From JAEXNA01 sp050486105 (lineage in GTDB: Bacteria > Vulcanimicrobiota > Xenobia > Xenobiales > JADMJV01): a DNA stretch of 21,024 nt. The notes beneath the pieces were generated by a model that searched no databases, had not been told where the DNA came from, and saw nothing but the letters and a program-made list of their open reading frames with translations. The stretch is taken from the NCBI GenBank assembly GCA_050486105.1, contig JBJHCR010000081.1:1-21024 (forward strand). Direction: 5' to 3'. Positions 1 through 7,059 of this stretch are shown here, piece after piece; within the stretch, counting starts at the first letter, position 1; each line of letters begins with the position of its first letter. The position numbers were made by a program, and so were the translations under genes.

Positions 1-650
1 ACTTTCATCCTCTCTTTGACCTCGTCATAGGGCTTGCCAACTAGGGCTTCGGTGACCAATTGCTCCACCAGGTCGGCAAAGGACAAAGGTCGGCTCTGAA
101 CCTGGGAACGTTGCTGCAAGAGTCGCTCGATCTGCACCACCAACTCTGGAGAAAAGCGGCAGCGGTATTCGGGTCCGTGGGGGTCCCGCTCCGAAGGAAG
201 CTGGCCGGGGACGCCGCCTTTGGGAGTCATGGTCACCAGCTTCTGGATCTTGCCGGTGGGCAACTCCTGGCACAACTTTAGCCAAAGCTCCTCGGTCTCA
301 GGGGTGGCCACGCTGACCACCTCTCGCAGTTTACTCCAGGGAACCTTACCCTTCTCAGCCTCTCTCGTCATGAGAGGCAGCCGCTGCAACTCCCGGGCCA
401 CCCTCCGAACAGTGAGGGCCTCTTTGCGGGAGTGGCCCAGGGCGGACATGGCTAAGTGAATGACGGAACTCATACCGAAGCTTTTATGAACTTCTAGCTC
501 CTGCATGGCCAACAGGCAGCGACCCAACAGAACCTTGATTGGGGCTAGGGAACTCGAGGCGGTTTTGGCCAATTCGTAGGCCACCTCATCACCGTGAGAA
601 ACCAGCGCGTCGACGCTCCAATGGAAGGGGAAAACACCGAGTTTTGACAT
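1..650 (-). CDS. DUF222-type protein, N-terminal part (HNH endonuclease family), partial
   Basis: This minus-strand frame is open from an ATG at 650 to the window edge, about 216 codons with no stop. The protein starts MSKLGVFPFHW. Residues about 60-140 have the helical pattern of the DUF222 domain: SRKEALTVRRVARELQ, then a VPWSKLREVVSVATPETEELW stretch, then KIQKLV. Proteins with this domain usually carry a C-terminal HNH nuclease module, which would lie left of base 1 and cannot be seen here. A second conserved-looking segment, PEYRCRFSPELVVQIERLL, follows near residues 165-185. The family is common in mobile or multi-copy contexts, and its biological role is poorly defined. A promoter-like pair lies immediately upstream, so close to the ATG that the message may be leaderless. 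The family call is from motif memory rather than a search. Confidence 0.7.
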   Translation of the reverse strand, partial: MSKLGVFPFHWSVDALVSHGDEVAYELAKTASSSLAPIKVLLGRCLLAMQELEVHKSFGMSSVIHLAMSALGHSRKEALTVRRVARELQRLPLMTREAEKGKVPWSKLREVVSVATPETEELWLKLCQELPTGKIQKLVTMTPKGGVPGQLPSERDPHGPEYRCRFSPELVVQIERLLQQRSQVQSRPLSFADLVEQLVTEALVGKPYDEVKERMK

Positions 651-655
651 GCCTT

Positions 656-685
656 ATTTTATCATTTAGAACACATGTCCGGCAA
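656..685 (-). promoter_or_regulatory. Sigma70-like promoter of the DUF222 gene, possibly leaderless
   Basis: Read on the minus strand, TTGCCG (680-685) is followed after 18 nt by TAAAAT (656-661). The hexamer TAAAAT ends only five bases before the ATG at 650. Transcription normally begins six to seven bases past the -10 element, which would place +1 on or next to the start codon. There is no convincing Shine-Dalgarno sequence, which fits a leaderless message. This is inference from spacing only. Confidence 0.4.
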
Positions 686-954
686 CTAAACAAAGGCGGT
701 TTTCTTTTGTTTTTCATTGGTTTCTTGGCCTCTTTTCGAGAAGTATTCTGGGAGTAGAAAGAGCCCTTCTGGGGGTGTCGAGAGAAGTTCTTCTACCCCT
801 CATTCTGGCTGTTTCCGATCCACCTACTACCTTCCCCCGCAACCCAGGAGCGGCTCCGGACAGAAACCATGTTTTTCTAATGATAAGGTGTCCTGTCGGC
901 TAGCACTAAAGAGATGGGAGCGCTCCGGTCTCGAACCTAGCTAACCCGCGGAGC
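686..954. other. Intergenic stretch without a supported gene
   Basis: Short open frames occur here but none has a ribosome binding site or a recognisable protein pattern. Bases 918-940 contain a segment that on the minus strand reads GGTTCGAGACC followed by GC-rich sequence, reminiscent of a tRNA T-arm, but the stem does not close. I see nothing else that can be supported. Confidence 0.5.
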
Positions 955-1120
955 TGTGGTAAAGTCCTCGGAGCAAAGGATTACCACATTCGCTGGGAGG
1001 TCGAACTTGGAATCGGTGAACTCAAGACCCACCTCGCAACGGTCTGCCACGGGAGCCTTCACACCCCTTTCCGCAGCAAGAGTCCTCTACTAGTGCGTAT
1101 TCCAGTGAAAGGGTGCCTCT
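955..1120 (+). pseudogene. IS4-type transposase C-terminal remnant
   Basis: The frame through 991 reads YHIRWEVELGIGELKTHL and, after a short interval, FRSKSPLLV. IS4-family DDE transposases carry a Y..RW.IE..(F/Y).E(I/L)KTHL segment containing the catalytic glutamate, followed 10-15 residues later by LRSK(T/S)P..V.QE. The order and spacing match, but the upstream DDE core and the expected continuation after RSKSP are absent. The frame runs into unrelated sequence before the mrr gene. I read this as a scrap left by an old insertion. The limits are approximate, and the match rests on about 35 residues. Confidence 0.5.
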
Positions 1121-1254
1121 TCCTGGAAAGGCTTTCTGAGCAGAAAGAAGTTCAAGGCCGAAGTGACGGATGAAGTGCTTGGACGGGAATGGATTCAGAG
1201 CTTCCTCCCAAAGTAGAACGACTAGAAGTCTAGATTCCTGTGAGAGTAACCCGA

Positions 1255-2175
1255 ATGCCTGTCCCAACATACGATAAGTTCATCGAGCCGATACTGCGAT
1301 ACCTGGCCGCTCATCCCCGGGGCGTGCGTGCAGGGGATGCTCACGAGGCGGCAGCCAAAGCTCTGGGCCTCACCCCGGAGGAGAAGCAAGAAGTCCTCAG
1401 CAGCGGCCAACCCTACTATAAAAATCGGGCGGGATGGGCGCACGACCGGTTGAAAAGAGCCGGGCTCTCCAAGAGTCCTAAGCGCGGAACCTGGTTTATC
1501 ACCGAAGCAGGCCAAGGTCTTTTAGCTGAACACCCCCACGGTCTCCCCGATGCGGTAGTCAATCGTCTCGCTACTGCGTACAACGACGTCATGCTTAGGG
1601 ACGGCGACGAAGTTACCGAGCCCCCGTCGCAAGTCGATGATCACCTTGAAAACGAGCCTCTCCTTAGCCCGGACGAGCAGATCGAAATAGCACTAGGCCA
1701 AATCTTGACCAACGTTGCCGCCGACCTTCTAGAGCGACTTTCCCAGGTCGACCCCAGCTTTTTCGAACGGATCGTCCTCGACCTACTTCACCGAATGGGC
1801 TATGGGGCCACCCGCCAGGATCTCAAGCAGACCCCGGACAGCAATGACGGCGGCATCGACGGCATCATCTCCCTCGACGCCCTGGGACTTGAGCGCGTCT
1901 ACGTTCAAGCCAAACGCTGGGCTCCGGGCACCTGTGTCGGTCGCCCTGAAATCCAGGGATTCTACGGAGCCCTAGCCGGACACCGCGCCGTCAAAGGCGT
2001 CTTCATCACGACGGCCCGATTCAGTACCAAAGCCAAAGACTTCGCCAATAGCGTGGACCGTATCGTCCTCATCGACGGCGAACGCCCGGCCCGCCTCATG
2101 ACCCAGTACGGCGTTGGAGTATCCACTAAATCGCTCAGCATTCCCAGTGTGGATAGCGACTATTTTGAGGAGTGA
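1255..2175 (+). CDS. mrr: Mrr restriction endonuclease (type IV, modified-DNA-targeting)
   Basis: A 306-residue protein close to the usual Mrr length (about 304 in E. coli). The N-terminal winged-helix Mrr_N domain begins PVPTYDKFIEPILRYLA, nearly identical to the E. coli start, and includes YKNRAGWAHDRLKRAGLS near residues 55-72. The C-terminal Mrr_cat domain of the PD-(D/E)XK fold spans about residues 150-300. It carries NDGGIDGIISLD with the catalytic Asp (about D198 and D202), YVQAKRW (the Q-x-K variant, Q218 and K220) and GRPEIQGFYGALAG. Mrr cuts DNA carrying methylated bases and so acts against foreign modified DNA. I chose ATG 1255 over the upstream in-frame GTG at 1240 because it aligns with the known start. 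No methylase gene is adjacent, as expected for a type IV enzyme. All catalytic residues appear intact. Confidence 0.95.
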   Translation: MPVPTYDKFIEPILRYLAAHPRGVRAGDAHEAAAKALGLTPEEKQEVLSSGQPYYKNRAGWAHDRLKRAGLSKSPKRGTWFITEAGQGLLAEHPHGLPDAVVNRLATAYNDVMLRDGDEVTEPPSQVDDHLENEPLLSPDEQIEIALGQILTNVAADLLERLSQVDPSFFERIVLDLLHRMGYGATRQDLKQTPDSNDGGIDGIISLDALGLERVYVQAKRWAPGTCVGRPEIQGFYGALAGHRAVKGVFITTARFSTKAKDFANSVDRIVLIDGERPARLMTQYGVGVSTKSLSIPSVDSDYFEE

Positions 2176-2209
2176 CCGGTGCTGCCGATTGCTGCTCCTC
2201 AGAGAAGCC

Positions 2210-2238
2210 TTGACCTTTCCGGCTCCCCTCCATAAAAT
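2210..2238 (+). promoter_or_regulatory. Sigma70-type promoter of the vapBC-like operon
   Basis: TTGACC at 2210-2215 and TAAAAT at 2233-2238 are separated by 17 bp, the ideal spacing, and each matches the consensus at five of six positions. The pair lies just upstream of the antitoxin gene and downstream of the mrr stop. The toxin-antitoxin pair therefore probably has its own promoter instead of relying on read-through. Confidence 0.65.
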
Positions 2239-2255
2239 GAGGCATAGTGAGGCAT
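2238..2255 (+). repeat. Two direct TGAGGCAT repeats, candidate antitoxin operator
   Basis: TGAGGCAT occurs at 2238-2245 and again at 2248-2255, giving a centre-to-centre spacing of 10 bp. That is one helical turn. The first copy touches the last base of the -10 element, so a bound protein would cover the transcription start. RHH-type antitoxins commonly autoregulate by binding short tandem or inverted sites of this spacing. Operator function is inferred. Confidence 0.5.
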
Positions 2256-2273
2256 GATGACTCGGAGGACCGG

Positions 2274-2534
2274 ATGAGACAAATGACCATAAGAGGGTTC
2301 GAGCTTGAGCTCGAGCAGAAGATTCGTAATCTGGCTCGCCGCGAAGGCATATCGATGAACAAAGCGGCTCTCCGACTGCTCCGCAAAGGTGCGGCTGTTA
2401 TGGAGAGTGCCGAGGGCGCACGTATTGGAACACGACTCCAAAAATACGCAGGAACTATGTCCGAAGATGAAGCCCGAGAATTGCTGGATTCCATCGCCGA
2501 CACCGAACGAATCGACCCGGAGATTTGGCAATAA
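2274..2534 (+). CDS. RHH-type antitoxin of a VapBC-like pair (FitA/VapB-like)
   Basis: An 86-residue protein. MTIRGFELELEQKIRNLARREGISMNKAALRLLRKG has the layout of a ribbon-helix-helix DNA-binding domain: a beta strand with a basic/hydrophobic alternation, then helix 1, a turn at GIS, and helix 2. The C-terminal half, with an EDEARELLDSIADTERIDPEIW-like segment, is acidic and would be the toxin-binding tail. ATG 2274 is chosen because GGAGG at 2264-2268 lies five bases upstream; an ORF starting at GTG 2247 lacks such a site. The stop overlaps the start of the PIN toxin gene by 10 bp, the classic arrangement of an antitoxin-toxin pair. It probably represses its own promoter through the tandem repeats at 2238-2255. 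The exact RHH subfamily is uncertain. Confidence 0.8.
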   Translation: MRQMTIRGFELELEQKIRNLARREGISMNKAALRLLRKGAAVMESAEGARIGTRLQKYAGTMSEDEARELLDSIADTERIDPEIWQ

Positions 2535-2938
2535 TCGTTCTCGATACTAACGCCTACGTTGCCTTTTTTCAGGGAGATGAATCAGTGATGAATCTCATCT
2601 CCGAGTCCCACGGCATTTTGATGTCGACAATCGTGATTGGAGAACTTCTCTTCGGCTTTCGGAACGGCTCACGTTTCGAGGAGAACCTGAAGAGCCTGCA
2701 GTCTTTTCTCGCTGAACCTGAAGTGACCACTCTACCCGTAACTTTGACGAGCGCCGACCACTATGGCTTCATCTCAACGGCGCTGAAGTCCAAGGGCACT
2801 CCCATCCCCACAAATGACATTTGGATCGCTTCACACGCGATGGAGTCCGGTGCTCCACTCGTATCTTTCGACGCACACTTTAAGAACGTGGATGGGATCG
2901 AACTGATCGACCCGAGAGCACGAGGAAGGACCGCTTAA
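2525..2938 (+). CDS. PIN-domain ribonuclease toxin (VapC-like)
   Basis: A 137-residue single-domain PIN protein, the usual VapC size. The acidic metal-binding residues are all in place: D7 in VLDTNAYV, E40 in TIVIGELLFG, D98 in PTNDIWIA and D116 in VSFDAHF. VapC toxins are Mg-dependent RNases that cut tRNA or rRNA and are held inactive by the cognate antitoxin. The start is the TTG at 2525, which gives MAIIVLDTN as in other VapCs and overlaps the antitoxin gene by 10 bp, indicating translational coupling. No frame damage is visible, so the pair looks functional. The RNA target cannot be predicted from sequence. Confidence 0.9.
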   Translation: MAIIVLDTNAYVAFFQGDESVMNLISESHGILMSTIVIGELLFGFRNGSRFEENLKSLQSFLAEPEVTTLPVTLTSADHYGFISTALKSKGTPIPTNDIWIASHAMESGAPLVSFDAHFKNVDGIELIDPRARGRTA

Positions 2939-3068
2939 ACCGATTGCCCACCATCACTCTTTAACAATTGGGACACGACCCGTTCACATTCCCCCGCTAA
3001 AATGCGAAGGACCATCGACCCGAATTCAAAGGCAATTCGCATCACGGTGGTCTCAAAGGTGGGACGCT

Positions 3069-3980
3069 ATGACCAAGCGCATCCCTCACGATCGACTTTT
3101 CAAGGAACTGCTCGGCACTTTTCTCTACGAGTTCTTGGAGTTGTTCTTGCCCGAGTTGGCCCAACAGGTGGATTCAAGCTCTCTGCACTTGCTGAACAAG
3201 GAGCTCTTTCCCGAGGGAGAGGTAGAACGGCGAGTGGATCTGGTGGCTCAAGCTCAACTTCATGACCGAGAAGAAGAGGGAACAGTCTTCTTTCTCATCC
3301 ATCTTGAGCACGAGGCCCAGAACAAAGAGCCGCGACGCTTTCCGAGACGAATGCTGCACTATACCTTGTCTCTTTATGATGCGACCGGCTTAAACATCTA
3401 CCCTATTGCACTACTCTCTTATCCCAAACCCAAACGAGAACTGACCGACCATTTCGAGATCTGCTGCGCCGGATTTGCGACTCTGCACTTCCGCTATCGA
3501 GTGATCCAACTCAACCGGTTGAACTGGCGCGACTACGCCCGTAAACCTAACCCGGTGGCAGCAGCACTCATGAGCCGCATGGGCATTGAGCCGGAAGAAA
3601 GACCGTTGGTAAAGCTAGCCTGCCTGCGACTGCTCGGCCAACTCAAGCTGCCAGGGCCTCAAAGCCGGCTCATAGGCCAATTCTTCGACAGTTATCTTCA
3701 GCTAGGTCCAAAAGAAGAAGAGCAATATCGTCACGAATTTGATAAAATATCACCCGAGGAGAAAAGCGCTATGTTAGAATTGACCACCAGTTGGCACGAA
3801 AAGGGCTGGGAAAAGGGACGGGAAGAGGGCCGTGCAGAGGGCCTCGAAGACAAGGCTATAGAGGTCGCCCAGAAGCTGCTAACGATGGGACTCTCGGTTG
3901 AGCAAATTCACCAAGCGACGGGTCTGACGAAGGAGAGAATCAGCAGTTTAGAAGAGGAGAGTCCCCAGCGGGATTCCTGA
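3069..3980 (+). CDS. Rpn-like PD-(D/E)XK nuclease/putative transposase protein
   Basis: A 303-residue protein of the Rpn/DUF4351-type family. HDRLFKELL near residue 7 matches the family opening (H-D-x-x-F-K). VERRVDLV carries D57, and FLIHLEHEAQ at 75-84 carries the E82-A-Q84 variant of the PD-(D/E)XK active site. RRMLHYTLSLYD near 90-103 matches the 'R-M-x-x-Y' segment of the family. The C-terminus has a charged helix rich in EKGREEGRAEG near 245-260, a low-complexity Glu/Lys tail common in these proteins, followed by a short helix-turn-helix-like end. Related Rpn proteins are DNA endonucleases that raise recombination. Start ATG 3069 follows GGTGGG. The gene stands alone. Whether it acts in mobility or defence is unknown. 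Confidence 0.8.
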   Translation: MTKRIPHDRLFKELLGTFLYEFLELFLPELAQQVDSSSLHLLNKELFPEGEVERRVDLVAQAQLHDREEEGTVFFLIHLEHEAQNKEPRRFPRRMLHYTLSLYDATGLNIYPIALLSYPKPKRELTDHFEICCAGFATLHFRYRVIQLNRLNWRDYARKPNPVAAALMSRMGIEPEERPLVKLACLRLLGQLKLPGPQSRLIGQFFDSYLQLGPKEEEQYRHEFDKISPEEKSAMLELTTSWHEKGWEKGREEGRAEGLEDKAIEVAQKLLTMGLSVEQIHQATGLTKERISSLEEESPQRDS

Positions 3981-4385
3981 AGGCGACCTAGGATACTCCT
4001 CGCACTGGGCCTGAGCCAGGATAACTTTTCGGAAATTCGTAGCCAGACCCTATGTATCCAACATTCGACGCTGCCCAGATGAGAGCTGCCAGGAAGAGCC
4101 CGCGATAGAGCCGAGAGAGCCCGTACGGGAAGAAAGACCTCCTCGCCTCAAGAGACCCAACTCTTTCCATTGAGAGCGATTCCGCCACCCGGAACGATTC
4201 AGCCATGGCAACTCTCCAGGTGCCCGCCCAGGTGAGCCATACGACATTCTTGCGCTAGAATACGTCTGCCTCTACCGGCTGCGTGAGCCTCTCACCTCGT
4301 CGGGGAGTTTCTCAGACGCCGCCACTTTTCGTTGTCTTAATCTTTGCTGATTCGTGTCCACGAATTTGGAGATGCTTCTGCCGGC
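3981..4385. other. Convergent intergenic region between the Rpn-like gene and an orphan gene
   Basis: About 400 bp with no confident gene. The only candidate is a 72-codon minus-strand frame at 3988-4206, whose ATG has GGAGAG about six bases upstream. It contains a hydrophobic stretch, GLFLAALIWAASNVGYIG, that could be one membrane helix. It resembles nothing I recognise, ends eight bases from the neighbouring stop, and may be chance. No terminator hairpin with a T-tract is visible. Confidence 0.4.
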
Positions 4386-5072
4386 TCAATCGGCGGAAAA
4401 CCCACCTTGAGCGCCTTTCTCTTGGTGAACAGTTTCAAGACCCACAGAGATGCCGGCAGTTCGGGAGTCGGAGCGGGCGATGGACAGCTCGTGGATACGA
4501 CCCTTGCCGATAGGAGCCCCGAGTGTATTCTTAAGGGCCAAGAGAGCCAGAGGAAGAATTCCGTCGTTGAGGGCTCTTTGAAAGCCAAGAGTTTTATTGT
4601 GAAGAAGGATGTTGAGATGGAGCGGTCGCTCTTGATCCACGGCGATTGCTCTCCCGGTAATGGAATCTCCGTCAAGATGTAGTTGAGTGACTAAGGCCGG
4701 TGGACGATTCTCGTAAGCCAAGTAAACTCCCGGCTCGGGTCCGTCCATGATCTCAGCATGAATGAAGAGATAGTTGCTACTTTCCGGCAAAGCAGCCAAG
4801 ACCTCGGACACCATTTGCTCCAACTCCAGGTTTTCCGAAGGTAGGTTTGTAAACACAAAACGAAGACGCAAGCCGTACGCGCCCAAGGGATTCTCAACCC
4901 TCGCACGGATGCGCTCGTGCCAAGAAAGGGGATGACTCAAAAGCGTGAAAGGGTCCCCTTGGAGCCAAGTGTCCTCCGGCCGGCGAACGGCTTCCTCAAC
5001 AGTTTTCCAGGCCGCTGATGGAGCGCGGCCGTCCGGAGAGTCGATCTCTCCTTCGAGATGAAGTCTTTTCAT
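4386..5072 (-). CDS. Hypothetical protein (228 residues)
   Basis: I do not recognise this protein. ATG 5072 is preferred over an in-frame ATG ten codons upstream (5102) because AGGAAAGGAA lies seven bases before it. The product begins MKRLHLEGEIDSPDG. The middle, about residues 55-150, alternates hydrophobic and charged segments such as GLRLRFVFTNLPSENLELEQ and YLFIHAEIMDGPEPGVYLAY, consistent with an alpha/beta fold. There is no signal peptide, membrane helix or obvious metal or catalytic motif. The C-terminus is Gly/Ser-rich. The gene is isolated, with over 400 bp on each side, and its composition is similar to the coding genes in the window. It could belong to a lineage-restricted family. 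Confidence 0.75.
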   Translation of the reverse strand: MKRLHLEGEIDSPDGRAPSAAWKTVEEAVRRPEDTWLQGDPFTLLSHPLSWHERIRARVENPLGAYGLRLRFVFTNLPSENLELEQMVSEVLAALPESSNYLFIHAEIMDGPEPGVYLAYENRPPALVTQLHLDGDSITGRAIAVDQERPLHLNILLHNKTLGFQRALNDGILPLALLALKNTLGAPIGKGRIHELSIARSDSRTAGISVGLETVHQEKGAQGGFSAD

Positions 5073-5565
5073 GAGAAGTTCCTTTCCTGTACCTCGGTGC
5101 ATCGAGATTCGTGAACTCTAGAGGTGGATGCAACTTGCGCGGCTGCCTCCTAGCGGAGTCAAATAGACGCAACATCGATCGCTCTGTTCACCCCTAATCG
5201 GCTCTCCGAGCCTCAGCCCCCGGCTACCTCGACATCGTTCAGAGCAGGGAGGTCGAGCAAGCTATGCCGGAAACCTCTGATTCTTGCTGCACCTCTAAGA
5301 GCACCATAAACTATACTCCAGCTTGAAGGATCCTAATATAGGATAGGGTTGGGGTACCTACCCGGTACGATCGCAGGGTTCCCAAATCTCCTCAAGAGCT
5401 TTCTTGGAGGCTGTGCGCCGTATCGCTTCGACCCAAAACGAAGCAATTTTTCCGTCAGAGCAATTGCAAATTTGAAGCTCATAGTGGACCTACTTGCAAA
5501 AAGTTGCGGTTCCCATGGCGGAAAAAGGGGGAGTTTGGCGACACTTTCAACATGGAATGAGAAAT
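5073..5565. other. Intergenic region without a supported gene
   Basis: Nearly 500 bp between two minus-strand genes. Long frames on both strands reach into 5333-5834 but overlap the lipoprotein gene in the wrong frame and lack ribosome binding sites. The part next to 5072 probably holds the promoter of the orphan gene, but I could not identify clear hexamers. Confidence 0.5.
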
Positions 5566-5584
5566 CCCGGGGGAGTTCCCCGGG
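5566..5584 (-). terminator. Terminator-like hairpin after the lipoprotein gene
   Basis: CCCGGGG (5566-5572) and CCCCGGG (5578-5584) form a perfect 7-bp stem around a five-base loop, 25 bp past the lipoprotein stop. On the minus strand it is followed by GATTTCTCATT, a weak rather than strong T-tract. It fits a rho-independent terminator of moderate quality, or one of a small set of GC-rich palindromes in this part of the window. Confidence 0.5.
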
Positions 5585-5609
5585 CTCCAGGTTCGAGATC
5601 TGGAGGTTT

Positions 5610-6149
5610 CTACATGTCTCTGCCGTGTTCGCTCTTAAACTCTGCGACTTTGGCTTCCACCTCCAGGATTTCTTCCGAGATTTCCTGTCGATATTCTTGA
5701 ATTCGTGCTTCGGATTCGTTGATCTTTCGAGCAACCTTATTGGTGTAGTCTTGCAAGTCTTCAAAGTCATCGAGTTCATCGTGAATTTCAGCAATTGGCC
5801 TCAATTCGGTCAGACTGGTTTGGACTTCATCTAGCCTGGCGGTGAGTTCCGGTAACGACTTGGCTGCCAGCTCGCGTGCGGCGAGTTCCCGCTCCAAGGC
5901 TTGATCGTCGGAGTCAAGAATCGAATACGTTTCTTCCCGCTGGCCGGCTCGATACGGCTCAGTTCTGGTTTCGGGTCTCAGATCGCCCATAGGACTTTGG
6001 GGAATAGCGTGGTCTCGGTCCTCCATTTCGGTTTGATCGACCTGAGCGGTAGGCGAATCAGGTTCATATTCAGAGCAACCCGCTAAAAAAAGAGTCCCGG
6101 ATAGGAATAAGGTTGCGATCCCCGCTGTAATGATTTTCATATTTTTCAT
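5610..6149 (-). CDS. Coiled-coil lipoprotein, function unknown
   Basis: A 179-residue protein. The N-terminus MKNMKIITAGIATLFLSG followed by TLFLAGCSEYE is a lipoprotein signal peptide with the lipobox LAGC, so the mature protein would be acylated on Cys25 and membrane-anchored, probably facing the periplasm or exterior. After an acidic, Pro-rich linker (about residues 25-85), the C-terminal half from about 90 is a predicted long amphipathic coiled coil, with ELAARELAAKSLPELTARL, then IHDELDDFEDLQDYTN and EEILEVEAKVAEFKSEH. ATG 6149 is chosen because GGAGAG lies seven bases upstream; an ATG eight codons earlier has no such support and would hide the signal peptide. A hairpin follows the stop. 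It might be a structural or sensor-accessory lipoprotein, but no family is recognised. Confidence 0.8.
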   Translation of the reverse strand: MKNMKIITAGIATLFLSGTLFLAGCSEYEPDSPTAQVDQTEMEDRDHAIPQSPMGDLRPETRTEPYRAGQREETYSILDSDDQALERELAARELAAKSLPELTARLDEVQTSLTELRPIAEIHDELDDFEDLQDYTNKVARKINESEARIQEYRQEISEEILEVEAKVAEFKSEHGRDM

Positions 6150-6355
6150 GATGTCTCTCCATTTCTCCCCCACTTACACCGTAGACGCAGTCTGCGCACA
6201 GGGCCAGGGGTTATTGGGTTGCTTTTGGGGCACTCCAAAGAATACTCTGAGTCAACTGTCTGGCCGACGACCCGGACAGCCGGGCGCAGGACTCTTATAA
6301 GTCTGGCTGGCAAAAACTTCTGAGCACTTGGAACCTGCTGCAGTTCCAAGACGGT

Positions 6356-6655
6356 TTGAGTGTCTTCTGCTTAGGCGGCTTGGGGTCGGAAGCCCCGGAG
6401 GAGCCGGACTCCGAGCCAACGGCTGCAGCCATCGATGACCATAACGATGTCGGCCTGGATGACGGCCTTAAATGCATCGATGAAAGCTGTGTCGATTATC
6501 GAGACGACCTTCTCAAGGGAGTTTTATCCCAGGCTGTGGTGTGGTTTGAGCCAACGCACCAACTTCGGGTGGTGGGAGAAGCGGAGCTTGCCTGGCCGGA
6601 ATCGAAGGTCGCGATAATCTTGCAAAAAGAGTTCAACGACGTCATCGACCGATAG
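6356..6655 (+). CDS. Uncertain acidic ORF, possibly a decayed gene
   Basis: An open frame of 99 codons beginning at a TTG without a ribosome binding site; the same frame is open back to 6251. Third positions are GC-rich like the neighbours. The product is acidic, with SEAPEEPDSEPT, IDDHNDVGLDDG and VDYRDDLL. I recognise no family. With no usable start and with transposase debris on its right, it is either a truncated gene or chance. It is kept because it is the only candidate between 6150 and 6810. Confidence 0.3.
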   Translation: MSVFCLGGLGSEAPEEPDSEPTAAAIDDHNDVGLDDGLKCIDESCVDYRDDLLKGVLSQAVVWFEPTHQLRVVGEAELAWPESKVAIILQKEFNDVIDR

Positions 6656-6992
6656 GGGCTAAGTCGTTCCAGCGGAGTTGGCCAAGATCACACCCTCCCG
6701 AAGCCCTCACCGCTCCCTCTGATCAACAGCCTTCCTTCGTGTGTCTGACATCAACTACAATTCCCAGGCTCCCAGGGCCCCTTGCCTCATTATGAAAGCT
6801 TACCCAATAGCTCCCGCGAGTTCCGCTCGATAACAGCTCGGTCGAAAGGTCACGAAAGAAAGCGATCTTGCACCGAAAGAATTCACTTTTCTATCGGACC
6901 CAGCGAGGAGCAGACGTTGGCGATCTCTTCACCAGCATCATTCACACCTGTGAGCTCAACGAGATCAACCCGTTCAACCAGGGCCTGTCGGC

Positions 6993-7020
6993 ATTCAACA
7001 TTCAACCTTCACCCGTCACC
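6993..7020 (+). repeat. Four tandem 7-bp near-repeats
   Basis: The units ATTCAAC, ATTCAAC, CTTCACC and CGTCACC follow each other directly with a strict 7-bp period, ending at the first base of the 40-bp palindrome. Two units are identical and two diverged. Heptad tandem repeats are a known class of intergenic filler in some bacterial lineages; here they abut the palindrome. Confidence 0.5.
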
Positions 7021-7059
7021 CGCAAGCGGGTCCCCGGGTACCCGGGGACCCGCTTGCGG
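7020..7059. repeat. Perfect 40-bp palindrome
   Basis: The left half, starting CCGCAAGCGG and ending CCCCGGGT, is exactly the reverse complement of the right half, with no central spacer (centre GGGTACCC). Flanking bases 7019 and 7060 do not pair, so the symmetry ends sharply. There is no T-tract on either side, so it is not a typical terminator. As RNA or single-stranded DNA it would form an extremely stable 20-bp hairpin. Confidence 0.9.

Noticed and set aside
918..945. tRNA T-arm-like segment on the minus strand (GGTTCGAGACC followed by GC-rich bases)
   Set aside because: The 5-bp T stem fails at two or three pairs and no anticodon or acceptor arm can be assembled around it.
5333..5834. 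Overlapping open frames of about 150-160 codons on both strands
   Set aside because: Both overlap the lipoprotein gene in another frame or antisense, lack starts with Shine-Dalgarno sites, and match nothing known.
6993..7020. CRISPR-like repeat array
   Set aside because: Units are 7 bp, directly adjacent with no spacers, and diverged; no cas genes are present.
7020..7059. Rho-independent terminator reading of the 40-bp palindrome
   Set aside because: There is no T-tract on either side, no gene ends nearby, and the stem is far longer than usual. It also lies inside inserted DNA.
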